DNA of 64,000 nucleotides from Deltaproteobacteria bacterium (lineage in GTDB: Bacteria > Desulfobacterota > Binatia > HRBIN30 > JACQVA1): NCBI GenBank assembly GCA_016178705.1, contig JACOST010000028.1:704951-768950 (forward strand), given 5' to 3'. Below, piece by piece: positions 8,617 to 17,403 of the stretch (position 1 is the first letter of the stretch; the number at the start of each line of letters is the position of its first letter). The position numbers and the translations under genes are program-made. The notes beneath the pieces are model-generated. The model had not been told where the DNA came from, ran no database searches, and saw nothing but the letters and a program-made list of their open reading frames with translations.

Positions 8617-9189
8617 ATGCCCAGGTATCGCCGCGCCGTTGTGCCTGGTGGAACCTTCTTCTTCACGTTGGTGACGGAGCACCGCGCCGGCTTCCTGTGT
8701 GACCAGGTGTCGCGTCGATGTTTGCGCGAAGCCCTTCACGGGTGCCAGCAGCGCTGGCCGTTTCACATCGAGGCGTTCGTACTTCTGCCCGACCATCTGC
8801 ACGCGATCTGGTCGCTGCCGCACGGCGACTCGGACTTCTCCAAACGATGGGCACTGGTGAAGAAGCGTTTCACTCAGGCATGGCTCGCCGCGGGTGGCGT
8901 CGAACAGCAGCAGAGTGCGTCGCATCAACGAGATCGCCGACGCGGGGTTTGGCAACGGCGGTTTTGGGAGCACGCGATCCGCGACGACACGGACCTGGCG
9001 CGGCACTTCGACTACATCCACTACAATCCCGTGAAGCACGGACTGGTGCGCTGTCCGCATGCCTGGCCGCACTCGTCGTTTCATCGCAAGGTGCGTCTAC
9101 AAGTGTATCGCGCCAACTGGGCTTGCGCCTGCGAGCGACCGGCAACACCGCTGCGATTCGACGATCTTGATGAGACCGCGATGGAGTAA
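8617..9189 (+). mobile_element. REP-associated tyrosine transposase (RAYT) 1
   Basis: A 190-residue Y1-transposase-superfamily (IS200-like) protein. The N-terminal PRYRRAVVPGGTFFFTLV, the metal-binding HxH (LLPDHLHAIWSLP), and the DYIHYNPVKHGL helix with the candidate catalytic tyrosine are all present, as is WQRRFWEHAIRD. ATG at 8617 is the natural start. RAYTs are single-copy domesticated relatives of IS200 transposases that nick and move REP sequences rather than themselves. Family-A REP pairs flank the gene directly. A second RAYT of the same length (190 residues) lies at 60298-60870 with a different REP family. Confidence 0.92.
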
Positions 9190-9200
9190 GAGTGAATCGC

Positions 9201-9256
9201 GTCCGCGCAGCGGACCCTACGAAGAGGCGTTCCATTGAGGGTCTGCTGTGCGGACC
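9201..9256. repeat. REP pair, family A (downstream of RAYT 1)
   Basis: GTCCGCGCAGCGGACCCTAC at 9201-9220 is followed by the inverted unit GGGTCTGCTGTGCGGAC, ending about 9255. The second unit carries substitutions (C to T) that spoil its own palindrome, so it looks like an ageing copy. The rest of the gap up to 9427 shows nothing I can assign. Confidence 0.8.
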
Positions 9257-9427
9257 GTATACACGCAGCACACTCGCAACCGGGCGCTCCGCCGCCGCTT
9301 CCGACCAAGTCGCTATCAAGCCAGCAACCCGCATCTGTTTGTCGTCGAAACCGTGGCGATGCTAGGCTGACCGCCGCTGGATGAAGACAACTAGGCCGAC
9401 CGGCCGAATCGTTGTTAGAGGAATTGC

Positions 9428-10036
9428 ATGCGCGTCCAACTCACATTCACTACACTTTTCGTCGTCGCGGTTTCAGGTTGTGCCCTCTGGTCTCCGCGCC
9501 TGCGCAGCTCCGTCGTTGACGGAAATTGCATGCGCGCATGGCGCATCTCGTTTCCCGAAGTGCGATTAGATGTGAACGAGCGCATCTTGGCACTGCAGCT
9601 CACCATCACGAGGGGGCGAGTCGCTGCAATCAATCACATACCCACGGATTGGTCGATGACTGTGGACGCCGGGTACGCCGATCGACCGTCGGTTTCCGGC
9701 AGCGCTGCGCATGGTGCAGGTTCCTTGCTCTCGACAGAGGAACTCCGCTGGTTTGTGACTGTGTGCGAGGTAGGCTCGATGCCGGTAGTAGGGGATCTGC
9801 CGTTCACTGTTGAGGGCACGCTCGCCACGAGCACCGATTTCGAGACAACACGTGACCGGACGTTCACAATGCGCGAACTGATCCTCCAAGAGAGCGCTTC
9901 TAACAACGCCCCTGCAGACCCACGGTGGGGACGAACCATTGTCGCGAGGTCGAGGCTGGGCTATCCGGCTGAGCCACCTCCGGTGATCTCGACCAATTTC
10001 TCTCTGCTTGAAGCAGGCCGTGAGCGGATTTGGTAG
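9428..10036 (+). CDS. Lipoprotein, unknown function
   Basis: A 202-residue protein with a short signal peptide ending FVVAVSGCALW, a lipobox-type cleavage site before Cys18. The start ATG follows AGAGGAATTGC, an acceptable ribosome-binding site. The mature protein is rich in beta-type sequence and shows no motif I know. It ends 56 bases before the LOG-family gene, so the two may be co-transcribed. Family-A REP units lie upstream. A cell-envelope location is inferred only from the lipobox. Confidence 0.65.
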   Translation: MRVQLTFTTLFVVAVSGCALWSPRLRSSVVDGNCMRAWRISFPEVRLDVNERILALQLTITRGRVAAINHIPTDWSMTVDAGYADRPSVSGSAAHGAGSLLSTEELRWFVTVCEVGSMPVVGDLPFTVEGTLATSTDFETTRDRTFTMRELILQESASNNAPADPRWGRTIVARSRLGYPAEPPPVISTNFSLLEAGRERIW

Positions 10037-10092
10037 TCGCAGACGAGATTGCGCCGTGTCCTGCCGGGTGCCGATTCTGCTAGAGTTCGCTT

Positions 10093-11088
10093 ATGCGTGC
10101 CCAACCTCCACTCACTCCGCGTGTCGACTCTGCGCAACGTTACGTCGATGAGCTGATCGCTACCGCGCAGCGTTTGCTCGCTGACGGTGCGAGTATCGGT
10201 GATCTCAAGATCGCCAGCGCCGCGCTGAGCGAGATGCGCGAGGCGTTTCGTGTGTTCGCGCCGTATCGTGGCGTGCGCAAGGTCAGCACCTTCGGTTCGG
10301 CGCGCACGCAGGCCGGCGATCCTACGTTTCGCCTCGCCGAAGAATTCGCGCGCCGCATCGCGGATGCCGGCTTCATGGTCATCACCGGCGCCGGCGGCGG
10401 CATTATGGAAGCGTGTCAGCGCGGCGCCGGGCGCGAGCGCAGCTTCGGCATCAACATCCAGCTCCCGTTCGAGCAGCACGCCAACCCACACATCGAAGGC
10501 GATCCCAAGCTGATCCAGTTCCGCTACTTCTTCACCCGCAAACTCTTCTTCCTCAAGGAAGCACATGCGGTCGTGCTCTTCGCCGGCGGTTTTGGAACCC
10601 ACGACGAAGGGTTCGAAACGCTCACATTGATGCAAACAGGGAAAACCGTGCCCATCCCGCTGGTGCTGCTCGACCGCAAACGTGGCACGTACTGGAAGAC
10701 GTGGCAGCGCTACGTCGAAGAACACATCTTGCAACGCGGCATGATCGCGAAGGAGGATCTCGCGCTCTACAAAGTCACCGACAGTGTCGATGCCGCGGTC
10801 GCGGAGATCACGAACTTCTATCGTGTGTATCACTCCTCGCGCTACGTGCGCGATCGCCTGGTGCTCCGCCTCAATGCCCCGCTGCCGGCGGATTCCCTCG
10901 CGGCTCTTGCGGCCGAGTTCGGCGACATCATCGTCGACGGCGGCATCGAACAGCGCCGCGCCTTATCGGTGGAACGCAACGAGCCGGAGATCCTGCACCT
11001 GCCGCGGCTGGTGTTTCGCTTCGATCGGATGCACTACGGCCGCCTGCGCATGCTGATCGATCGCGTCAATCAGGCGCCGGTGGAATGA
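10093..11088 (+). CDS. LOG/TIGR00730-type Rossmann-fold protein
   Basis: A 331-residue protein of the LOG ('lysine decarboxylase-like') superfamily. Seen are STFGSARTQ near residue 75, MVITGAGGGIMEACQRGA near 95-112, and VVLFAGGFGTHDEGFETLTL near 160-180, which corresponds to the PGGxGTxxE phosphoribohydrolase motif with the first Pro replaced by Ala. Canonical LOG enzymes release cytokinin-type bases from nucleotides. This longer form has extra N- and C-terminal regions, so the substrate may be another nucleotide. It is convergent with the next minus-strand gene, 9 bases apart. Confidence 0.85.
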   Translation: MRAQPPLTPRVDSAQRYVDELIATAQRLLADGASIGDLKIASAALSEMREAFRVFAPYRGVRKVSTFGSARTQAGDPTFRLAEEFARRIADAGFMVITGAGGGIMEACQRGAGRERSFGINIQLPFEQHANPHIEGDPKLIQFRYFFTRKLFFLKEAHAVVLFAGGFGTHDEGFETLTLMQTGKTVPIPLVLLDRKRGTYWKTWQRYVEEHILQRGMIAKEDLALYKVTDSVDAAVAEITNFYRVYHSSRYVRDRLVLRLNAPLPADSLAALAAEFGDIIVDGGIEQRRALSVERNEPEILHLPRLVFRFDRMHYGRLRMLIDRVNQAPVE

Positions 11089-11097
11089 TCTTCACGT

Positions 11098-13545
11098 TCA
11101 ATTCGCCGGGCACAGCGCCGCCAGCAATTCGACACAGCTCTGGAACATGTGATCGATCGTCGCGTCGTCGCCCAGATCGATGTTGACTCCGCCGGTGCCG
11201 GTGTAGATGACGGCATCGGTCGCGTCGCCGAAAGACACATTCACCGTGCCGCCGGTCGGGCACGCGGCGGTGCTGGCGAGCACCAGTGCCATCGGCGTGC
11301 TGAACGTGATTGTTCCGCCGAAGCACGCCGAGGTCATGCCGCCGGAGATCTCGATCATGTTAGTCCCGGATGACGCGTCGTCGTGCAGTGCGTACGAGTC
11401 GAACGTGGCGTCGAAACTGGTGCCCCCACTGCTGAACATGACGCCGCCATTGACTGTCGTCGTGTAACTCGTCGGGACACACTGCGCGCCGTAGGTATCA
11501 ACGGCGATCTCGATGCTGCTACCGCTCTCGAATATGGCGGTGCTCGACGTGATCGGCTCGCCCAGCGAGTCTTTCGTGATCACACCGATGGAGCCGGTGA
11601 GTTCCAGGATGAGATCGTCGTATCGACAGTCATTGTCGAAGCCCGACAGCGACAGGGTGCCGCTGACGTCCGTGAACGTCGCCACCGTGCTGCCGGTCTG
11701 GCTCTGTGTGGTGATCGTCAAGCTGTGAATGGTGACGCTCGCATCGGTGGGGATGTCGATGCCGCAGAAGTCGCCCTGTTGACCCATTGCCGTCACACTC
11801 CCGTTGATCGTAATCGTAGAGCCGCCGGTGCCGGTCACGGCGCAATTGGTCAGCGTGATGGCATAACTCGGCGGCCCGAAGTTTGCCGGTGGGCTGAAGC
11901 TTTGGCTGCAACCGATCTGGCCGCCATTGCCACCCGGGCAAGTGAATGGGATCGGTCCTAGTGAAATGGCGGCGGCACCCGCACCCGCCATCGGCAAATG
12001 ACCGAGCAACGCGGACAGCACGTTCGGCAGCACCAGCAGCGCGCTCGAGGTGCTGTCGATGGCTGCGCCCGCGCGGCGTGCGACGCTTCCGACGCCCATA
12101 GTTGTTGCAGTCGGCGTGGTGGTGCGCGTCGGCGTTCGGCTCGGTGTCGCGGTCACGCCAAAGAGAAGCGTGGGTGTGGACGACGGAACCGGAGACGCTG
12201 ACCGCGTTGCGGTGACGGTTGGAGTGGAATGCGTGGCTGTGGGCGGAACAGTCGCGGCGGTGCCGACGCACTGTCCGGATTGGCAGTGATCGTTGCTGGT
12301 GCAGGCGTTGCCATCGTCGCACACGGTGGTGCCGGGCTTGTTCTGGGGGTTGATGCACTCGCCGGTGCTCGGATCACACTGTGCGGTCGAACAGTCGCTG
12401 TCGCAGTCGGTCGGAAACTGCGTGCACTGCCCGCTCAGCGGGTTGCAGAGGTTGGGCGCACATTTGTTGCCGCTGTCGGGACACGGCTTGAGCTGCGGCA
12501 AGCAAAAACCAAACTGGCATTGCGCGCTCAGGATGCACAGATCGAGTCCGGGAAGCGTACACGCCGTGCCGTCTTGGGCCGTCGTGCCGCCAACGCAGTG
12601 ACCAGCTTGGCAGTGATCGCTGAGCGTGCACGGATCGTGATCGTCGCACACCGTGCCGTTGTCTTTCGGCGTGCCCTTGCACGTCCCGTCGGCTTGGCAA
12701 GTATCCATCACCGTACATTCGTCGAAGTCGTCGCACGAACCGATGACAGTCGGCGCGACACTAGGCGAACCGGTGGGTGTGCGAGTAGCCGTTGCAGCGC
12801 CCGCGGGCGTGAGCGTGATTGTCGGTGTGTTGGTACGCGTCACCGTGCGCGTCGATGTCGGGGTTCCTGTGGCAGTAATTGTCGTCATGAACGTCAACGT
12901 CGGGGTCATCGTGGCAGTGCTCGTCGGGGCGGTGGCCGTTGGTGTTCGCGTCGGCGTGGACGTTACCCCCGAGCCCGTCACGGTCGGGGTTGGTGTCGCC
13001 GTCACTGGCTGGCACGAACAGCACGAGCCAATTGACTGACACACTCGCGTCTCGCCTTCCGGACACGTACTCGGATTCGGAATACACGCACCGCACGCGT
13101 TGGCGTAGCAACCCGCGCGAATGGTGGGGCACGGCTGGCATTGGTCGGCACAGTACGGCGTGCCTGTGGGTGCGCAGGTTGCCGTCAGTGTCGGACTCTC
13201 GGTTGGCGTAGGGGTGAATACACCCGAATGTTCCGTCGCGGTGGGAGTCGGTTCGTCAACGCAGCTGTTGAGCGCGGCGTTTACGCCTTTGATCAACTCT
13301 TCGACGGTCACCGAGTGACTGTCGTCGGTGTCGAAGGGCTCGCACGCCTCGATCTGCGCTATGCCGAGGGCGATGTTGACACCAACAATCAACTCCTCGA
13401 CCGTCACCGCGCCGTCGTGACTGCAATCCCCGACGCATGGCAGTGCGGCCGCGCTGTTTGCACAGACGGCCAGCAGGAGCAGGGCACACGCACTCGCGCG
13501 CAGCGAGCATGACAAGGCAGCAAGGACCGCATGGTGGCGTAGCAT
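11098..13545 (-). CDS. Large secreted Pro/Thr- and Cys-rich protein with dockerin-like EF-hand pair
   Basis: A protein of about 815 residues; ATG 13545 follows GGGGAG. Order: signal peptide (about 1-35); two EF-hand/dockerin-like units, GDCSHDGAVTVEELIVGVN and DTDDSHSVTVEELIKGVN (about 38-95); Pro/Thr linkers of the TPTPTxTxT type; a Cys module CADQCQPCPTIRAGCYANAC; more Pro/Thr linker; then repeated modules CDDHDPCTLSDHCQAGHCVG and CDDGNACTSNDHCQSGQCVG. It ends in a beta-rich domain of about 320 residues. This architecture suggests a cell-surface or exported protein with calcium-binding and disulfide-rich parts. The function is unknown. The two calcium-loop repeats are a signature I associate with Binatia-type genomes. 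Confidence 0.85.
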   Translation of the reverse strand: MLRHHAVLAALSCSLRASACALLLLAVCANSAAALPCVGDCSHDGAVTVEELIVGVNIALGIAQIEACEPFDTDDSHSVTVEELIKGVNAALNSCVDEPTPTATEHSGVFTPTPTESPTLTATCAPTGTPYCADQCQPCPTIRAGCYANACGACIPNPSTCPEGETRVCQSIGSCCSCQPVTATPTPTVTGSGVTSTPTRTPTATAPTSTATMTPTLTFMTTITATGTPTSTRTVTRTNTPTITLTPAGAATATRTPTGSPSVAPTVIGSCDDFDECTVMDTCQADGTCKGTPKDNGTVCDDHDPCTLSDHCQAGHCVGGTTAQDGTACTLPGLDLCILSAQCQFGFCLPQLKPCPDSGNKCAPNLCNPLSGQCTQFPTDCDSDCSTAQCDPSTGECINPQNKPGTTVCDDGNACTSNDHCQSGQCVGTAATVPPTATHSTPTVTATRSASPVPSSTPTLLFGVTATPSRTPTRTTTPTATTMGVGSVARRAGAAIDSTSSALLVLPNVLSALLGHLPMAGAGAAAISLGPIPFTCPGGNGGQIGCSQSFSPPANFGPPSYAITLTNCAVTGTGGSTITINGSVTAMGQQGDFCGIDIPTDASVTIHSLTITTQSQTGSTVATFTDVSGTLSLSGFDNDCRYDDLILELTGSIGVITKDSLGEPITSSTAIFESGSSIEIAVDTYGAQCVPTSYTTTVNGGVMFSSGGTSFDATFDSYALHDDASSGTNMIEISGGMTSACFGGTITFSTPMALVLASTAACPTGGTVNVSFGDATDAVIYTGTGGVNIDLGDDATIDHMFQSCVELLAALCPAN

Positions 13546-13708
13546 AGACAATCTCCCCGCGCGCGAACTTTCGTGCGGTCTCTAACAGACGCGGGCGGAA
13601 GGTCAACGTCTCCCCCCGACGCTAGCGCGCCGACGCCGCGCTCTGCTATGCAGCAAACCCATCTGTTGTCGTTCACCCGCGCAACGGCGCAGTTGAAAGG
13701 AGAGCACC

Positions 13709-14560
13709 ATGGCCTTTCCCATCATTCTGGCTCACGGTATCTGTCGCTTCGACATCCTACTCGGCGGCGGCGAGACTGAAGACAATCGCGACGACGACTC
13801 GCGGCACTACTTCAAGAACATTCGCAGCACGCTGCGCAACGAAGGCGGCTTCACCGTGTATCACACGCGCGTGAACTGGGCCGGCAGCGCCGACGAACGC
13901 GCCGCCGACTTGAAGCCACAGGTCGAACGCGTGCTGCGCGAAACCGGGGCCGCCAAGGTGAACATCATCGCCCACAGCATGGGCGGGCTCGACGTGCGTC
14001 ACCTGCTCTTCAATTGTCGTAACGAGCGGCTGCACGAGCGGGTCGCGTCGGTGACCACCATCGGCACGCCGCACCGCGGCACGCGCTTCGCCGACTGGGG
14101 CATCGAGCACTTCGGCGAGTTGCAGAAGTTTCTCGACGCGGCGCGGGTCGATGTGAAGGGGTTCCGCGATCTGACCACCGTCGAATGCGCGAAGTTCAAT
14201 CATCGCCGTGAAGTGATCGCGTTCGAAGCGATCTACAAGTTCGAGGCCCACAATCCCGGTGACGTGCAGTTCCGAACCTACGCCGGGGCGCAGCCGCTGG
14301 CGCGCGTCTTTGCTCCGTTGAAGGCTCCCTTCGAGTACATCTTAGTGAACGATGGCGACAACGACGGGCTGGTCTCGGTCGCCTCAGCGACGTGGGACCA
14401 CCAGTATTTCGTGCCGCCGGTCCTCAACGCCGATCATCTCAACGAGATCGGCTGGTGGGATGAGGATGAGGAATTTCTGCTGGTCTTCGGCGAGAAGCGC
14501 GCGCACCTGGAGCGGCGCGTGCAAGATTTCTATCTCACCATCGCGCGCAGCTTGCCTTAG
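13709..14560 (+). CDS. Triacylglycerol lipase-like alpha/beta hydrolase
   Basis: A 283-residue protein starting at ATG 13709 with AAAGGAGAGCACC just before it. It begins PIILAHGICRFD, the oxyanion-hole His-Gly of bacterial lipases. The nucleophile elbow AHSMGGLD lies near residue 93, and a TIGTPHRGT segment near 118 is typical of Burkholderia/Pseudomonas-type lipases. The acid and histidine are probably in the NDGDNDGLVS and YFVPPVLNADHLNEIGWW segments. No clear signal peptide, so it may be cytoplasmic or need another export route. It hydrolyses ester bonds, probably of lipids. Confidence 0.88.
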   Translation: MAFPIILAHGICRFDILLGGGETEDNRDDDSRHYFKNIRSTLRNEGGFTVYHTRVNWAGSADERAADLKPQVERVLRETGAAKVNIIAHSMGGLDVRHLLFNCRNERLHERVASVTTIGTPHRGTRFADWGIEHFGELQKFLDAARVDVKGFRDLTTVECAKFNHRREVIAFEAIYKFEAHNPGDVQFRTYAGAQPLARVFAPLKAPFEYILVNDGDNDGLVSVASATWDHQYFVPPVLNADHLNEIGWWDEDEEFLLVFGEKRAHLERRVQDFYLTIARSLP

Positions 14561-14561
14561 C

Positions 14562-14772
14562 CCTGATGTGACAGAACATGCGCGGCGGGGTTGCGGTTTG
14601 CCCGCACCAGTTGCGCGGCTGGGCAAGGTTTCCCCTGCCATTCTTAACGTCATTGAAGATGAGGTCTTGGGAGGGCGAGGCTCCCGCCGAGCCGCCGCAC
14701 GATCGCCACACCGGCGGCTCGCCGGAAGGCTCGCCCTCCCAGATTCGCCCACCGATCTATTGTCACATCAGG
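14562..14772. repeat. 211-bp element with 12-bp terminal inverted repeats and a long GC-rich hairpin
   Basis: CCTGATGTGACA at 14562-14573 and TGTCACATCAGG at 14761-14772 are perfect complements. Inside, 14669-14740 folds into a long hairpin with arms of nearly 30 bases (GGGAGGGCGAGGCTCCC... against ...CTCGCCCTCCC) and a few mismatches. The left end starts 2 bases after the lipase stop. The right end covers the stop of the aminotransferase gene (14768-14770). It looks like a MITE-type insertion between two convergent genes; no coding content. Confidence 0.7.
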
Positions 14773-16222
14773 ATTGGGTAGGCGCGGGCTCGCGGAGTTC
14801 GGCGCTCACCTCTTCGATTGCCTCGCGCAACGTAGTCGCGATCACGTCGATCTGTTGCGGGGTAATGATCAGCGGCGGACACACCACGACGGTGTCGACA
14901 CTGGCGCGCACGATCACGCCGCGGCGCAAGGCCGCGCTGCGGATGCGCCACGGAACCTTCAACGGCTCGGGGAACGGCGTCTTGCTCACCTTGTCCTGTA
15001 CCAACTCGACGGCCGCCATCAATCCGGCGCAGCGCACCTCGCCGACGATCGCCAGTGTGGCGAGTGATTGGAGCCGCTTCTTGAAGGATGGCGCCTTGCG
15101 GCGCGCGGCCGGAATCAAGCGCTCGCGCTCGATGATGTCGAGGTTGGCCAGCGCCGCCGCACACGCCGCCGGATGCCCGGAGTAAGTGAACCCTTGATGG
15201 AGTGTGAAACTCGGCCCCGCTTGCAGCAGGGTTTGGTACAGCGGCTCGCGCACGATCACACCGCCGAGCGGCAGATAGCCACTGGTCACCGCTTTGGCGA
15301 ACACCAACATGTCGGGGATCGCCTTCCAGCGTTGAATCCCGAATGGCGTGCCGAGTCGTCCGAAGCCGGTGATCACCTCATCGACGATCATCAGAATGTT
15401 GTAGCGATCGCAGATAGCGCGAATGCGTTCGAAGTAACCAGGCGGCGGCTCGACCACGCCACCGACGCCTTGCACCGGCTCGGCGATGAACGCGCCGATG
15501 GTGTCGGCGCCTTCGCGCTCGATGATGCGCTCGAGTTCATCGGCACAGGCCAAACCGCATTGCGGGTACGTGAGCCCGAGTTCGCAGCGATAGCAAAACG
15601 GGCGCGCCATCCGCACGACGCCGGGCATCATCGGCTCGTAGTATTGATGGAACGCGGGCAACCCCGTGAGGCTCGCCGCCCCGGTCGAGGAGCCATGATA
15701 GGCGCGATTGAGCGCGACGAACTTGATCTTGTCCGGTTGCTGGCGCAGCCGCCAGTAGAGCCGCACCAAGCGGATGACGGTCTCGTTCGACTCCGAGCCG
15801 CCGGAGGTGAACACGACACGCGTCAGCCCCTTCGGCGCCATGCGGGCGAGGCGCGCGGCGAGCCGGATCGCCGGCTCCGAGGAGAAGCCGAGCAACGTCG
15901 GCACGTACTCGATCGCGCGCATCTGTTTGGCAACCGCGCGGGCGATTTCGCTGCGGCCGTGTCCGACCGCCACGTTCCACAGCGACGCCAACCCATCGAT
16001 GTAGCGCCGCCCCTTACTGTCCCACACGTACACACCGCGGCCCTTGACCAAGCGTACGGTGCCTTCGCTCTCGATGGTCGCCGGCGATCCGAAGCCGTGG
16101 ATCAAGTGGGCGCGATCCGCGCGCGCAAGTTGAGCGTCAGTGCGATCGACGACGACGCGAGCGCGCCGTGATGATGCGCTCTTCGTGCCCTTCGTGTCTT
16201 CGTGGTGCAGTCTTTGTCTCAT
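14768..16222 (-). CDS. Class III pyridoxal-phosphate aminotransferase
   Basis: A 484-residue class III (omega-type) aminotransferase. Family signs: RGVYVWDSKGRRYIDGLASLW near the start, TSGGSESNETVIRL (cofactor phosphate binding), NRAYHGSSTGAASLTG, IVDEVITGFGRLG (the Asp that binds the pyridine nitrogen) and FAKAVTSGYLPLGG (the Schiff-base Lys). The first residues, MRQRLHHEDTKGTK, are read straight through half of an ACGAAG-type intergenic repeat, so the natural start may have been altered. It starts 5 bases after the stop of the parvulin gene, implying one transcript. Substrates cannot be deduced; beta-alanine/pyruvate- or polyamine-type donors are common in the family. Confidence 0.9.
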   Translation of the reverse strand: MRQRLHHEDTKGTKSASSRRARVVVDRTDAQLARADRAHLIHGFGSPATIESEGTVRLVKGRGVYVWDSKGRRYIDGLASLWNVAVGHGRSEIARAVAKQMRAIEYVPTLLGFSSEPAIRLAARLARMAPKGLTRVVFTSGGSESNETVIRLVRLYWRLRQQPDKIKFVALNRAYHGSSTGAASLTGLPAFHQYYEPMMPGVVRMARPFCYRCELGLTYPQCGLACADELERIIEREGADTIGAFIAEPVQGVGGVVEPPPGYFERIRAICDRYNILMIVDEVITGFGRLGTPFGIQRWKAIPDMLVFAKAVTSGYLPLGGVIVREPLYQTLLQAGPSFTLHQGFTYSGHPAACAAALANLDIIERERLIPAARRKAPSFKKRLQSLATLAIVGEVRCAGLMAAVELVQDKVSKTPFPEPLKVPWRIRSAALRRGVIVRASVDTVVVCPPLIITPQQIDVIATTLREAIEEVSAELREPAPTQS

Positions 16223-16227
16223 CAAGG

Positions 16228-17241
16228 TCAGTGTTTCGCCTTCTTCGGCGCCGGCGTGGGTTGCAGCAGCGGTAGAATAGACACCTGTGCTTGCTTCTTC
16301 AGCGTCGCGACGAACTCGTCTTGCTTTTGGCGCTTCTCTTCGTCGCGCAGCAGCGCGGTAATGCTGTCCTGCACATCGGCAAGCGGCGCGTAGCCGGCGG
16401 CGCGCTGATCGGTCTGCTTGATGATGTGAAACCCGTAGCGGGTGTGTACCACGCCGCTGACACCACCAGACTTGAGCGCGAACGCCGCCTGTTCGAAGGC
16501 GGGCTCCATGGTCCCACGCGCGAAGAAACCGAGGTCGCCACCCTTGCTCGCCGTGACGGGGTCTTGTGAATGTTGCCGCGCCAACTCCGCGAAGTCGCCC
16601 CCCGCTTGAATCTGACCGAGCAGCACCTCCGCCTGCTGCTGCGCTTGGGCACGTTGTGGCGCCGTTGCGTCGGGGCCCGCGCGCAGCAGGATGTGGCTGC
16701 AGCGGATCTCGGCGTCCCGTTTGAATTGCTGGCGGTTGTCTTCGTAGAAGCGTTTGACGCGATCGGGCGCGACTTGGATGTTCTGCCACGCGGTCTGTTC
16801 GAGCAGGTGATTGACGGCCAGCGTTTTGCGGGTGTCGCGACGCACGTCGTCGAGGGTCATGCCGCGCTGCGCCAGCGCCGCGGCGTAGGCGTCGGGATCA
16901 CCGAAGCGCGCCTTGGTGCGGGCGATGTCGCCATCGATCTCGGCATCGCTCACGACTACGTTGCGTCGTTGGCTTTCTTGGTAGAGCAACTCGAACGCGA
17001 TCAGCGAGTCGAGCGCGTCGCGGGTGATTTGCTCGACCTGCTTGGCATCCGGCGGCGTGTCCTGCTCGGCGGCGAGGGCTTGCACGATCGCGCGCACCGC
17101 CTGCCGATTGATCACCGTGCCGTTGACGCGCGCAGCCACTTCGTCGGCGGCGAGATCGGCCGCCTGCGCCCGGCATGCGACGAGCATCAGGGCCATCGCC
17201 ACGACGATCCCACCCTCGCCGACGCGCAGAGACGACTTCAT
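16228..17241 (-). CDS. Periplasmic parvulin-type peptidyl-prolyl isomerase (SurA/PpiC-like)
   Basis: A 337-residue protein from ATG 17241. A signal sequence (VVAMALMLVACRAQAA, possibly a lipobox at the Cys) is followed by a SurA N-terminal-type helical domain. The parvulin domain is at about 185-280: IRCSHILLRAGPDA, FAELARQHSQDPVTASKGGDLGFFARGTM, FALKSGGVSGVVHTRYGFHIIK. A Lys-rich tail ends the protein. Such foldases help outer-membrane and periplasmic proteins fold. The gene is immediately upstream of the aminotransferase, and divergent from the next lipase-like gene by 162 bases. Confidence 0.92.
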   Translation of the reverse strand: MKSSLRVGEGGIVVAMALMLVACRAQAADLAADEVAARVNGTVINRQAVRAIVQALAAEQDTPPDAKQVEQITRDALDSLIAFELLYQESQRRNVVVSDAEIDGDIARTKARFGDPDAYAAALAQRGMTLDDVRRDTRKTLAVNHLLEQTAWQNIQVAPDRVKRFYEDNRQQFKRDAEIRCSHILLRAGPDATAPQRAQAQQQAEVLLGQIQAGGDFAELARQHSQDPVTASKGGDLGFFARGTMEPAFEQAAFALKSGGVSGVVHTRYGFHIIKQTDQRAAGYAPLADVQDSITALLRDEEKRQKQDEFVATLKKQAQVSILPLLQPTPAPKKAKH

Positions 17242-17403
17242 GCGGTTTCCGTACCCCAGCGGTCGGGGCCGATCAAGGAACGCGAGTGACCGCTCCGCTG
17301 TGTCGTCAGCGCGTGCCGCTTCCGCTTGCCGCAGGGACAGATCTGCGGGTACAAGGGGCGCAGACCGCCCGCGATCAATGCGCGAAGCGAGAGGTAGGAG
17401 CGG

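Noticed and set aside
8617-9189. RAYT 1 as a complete IS200-type insertion sequence
   Set aside because: Flanks are REP pairs rather than IS end hairpins with a defined cleavage site, and the protein has RAYT rather than TnpA features.
11098-13545. Repetitive CGGT/CGGGGT-rich stretch that could look like a tandem-repeat or CRISPR region
   Set aside because: It is the codon pattern of Pro/Thr linkers in one long open frame; there are no equal-length spacers or exact repeats.
14562-14772. Whole 211-bp element as a single intrinsic terminator
   Set aside because: The 12-bp ends are 187 bases apart and there is no T-run; only the inner hairpin could act locally.
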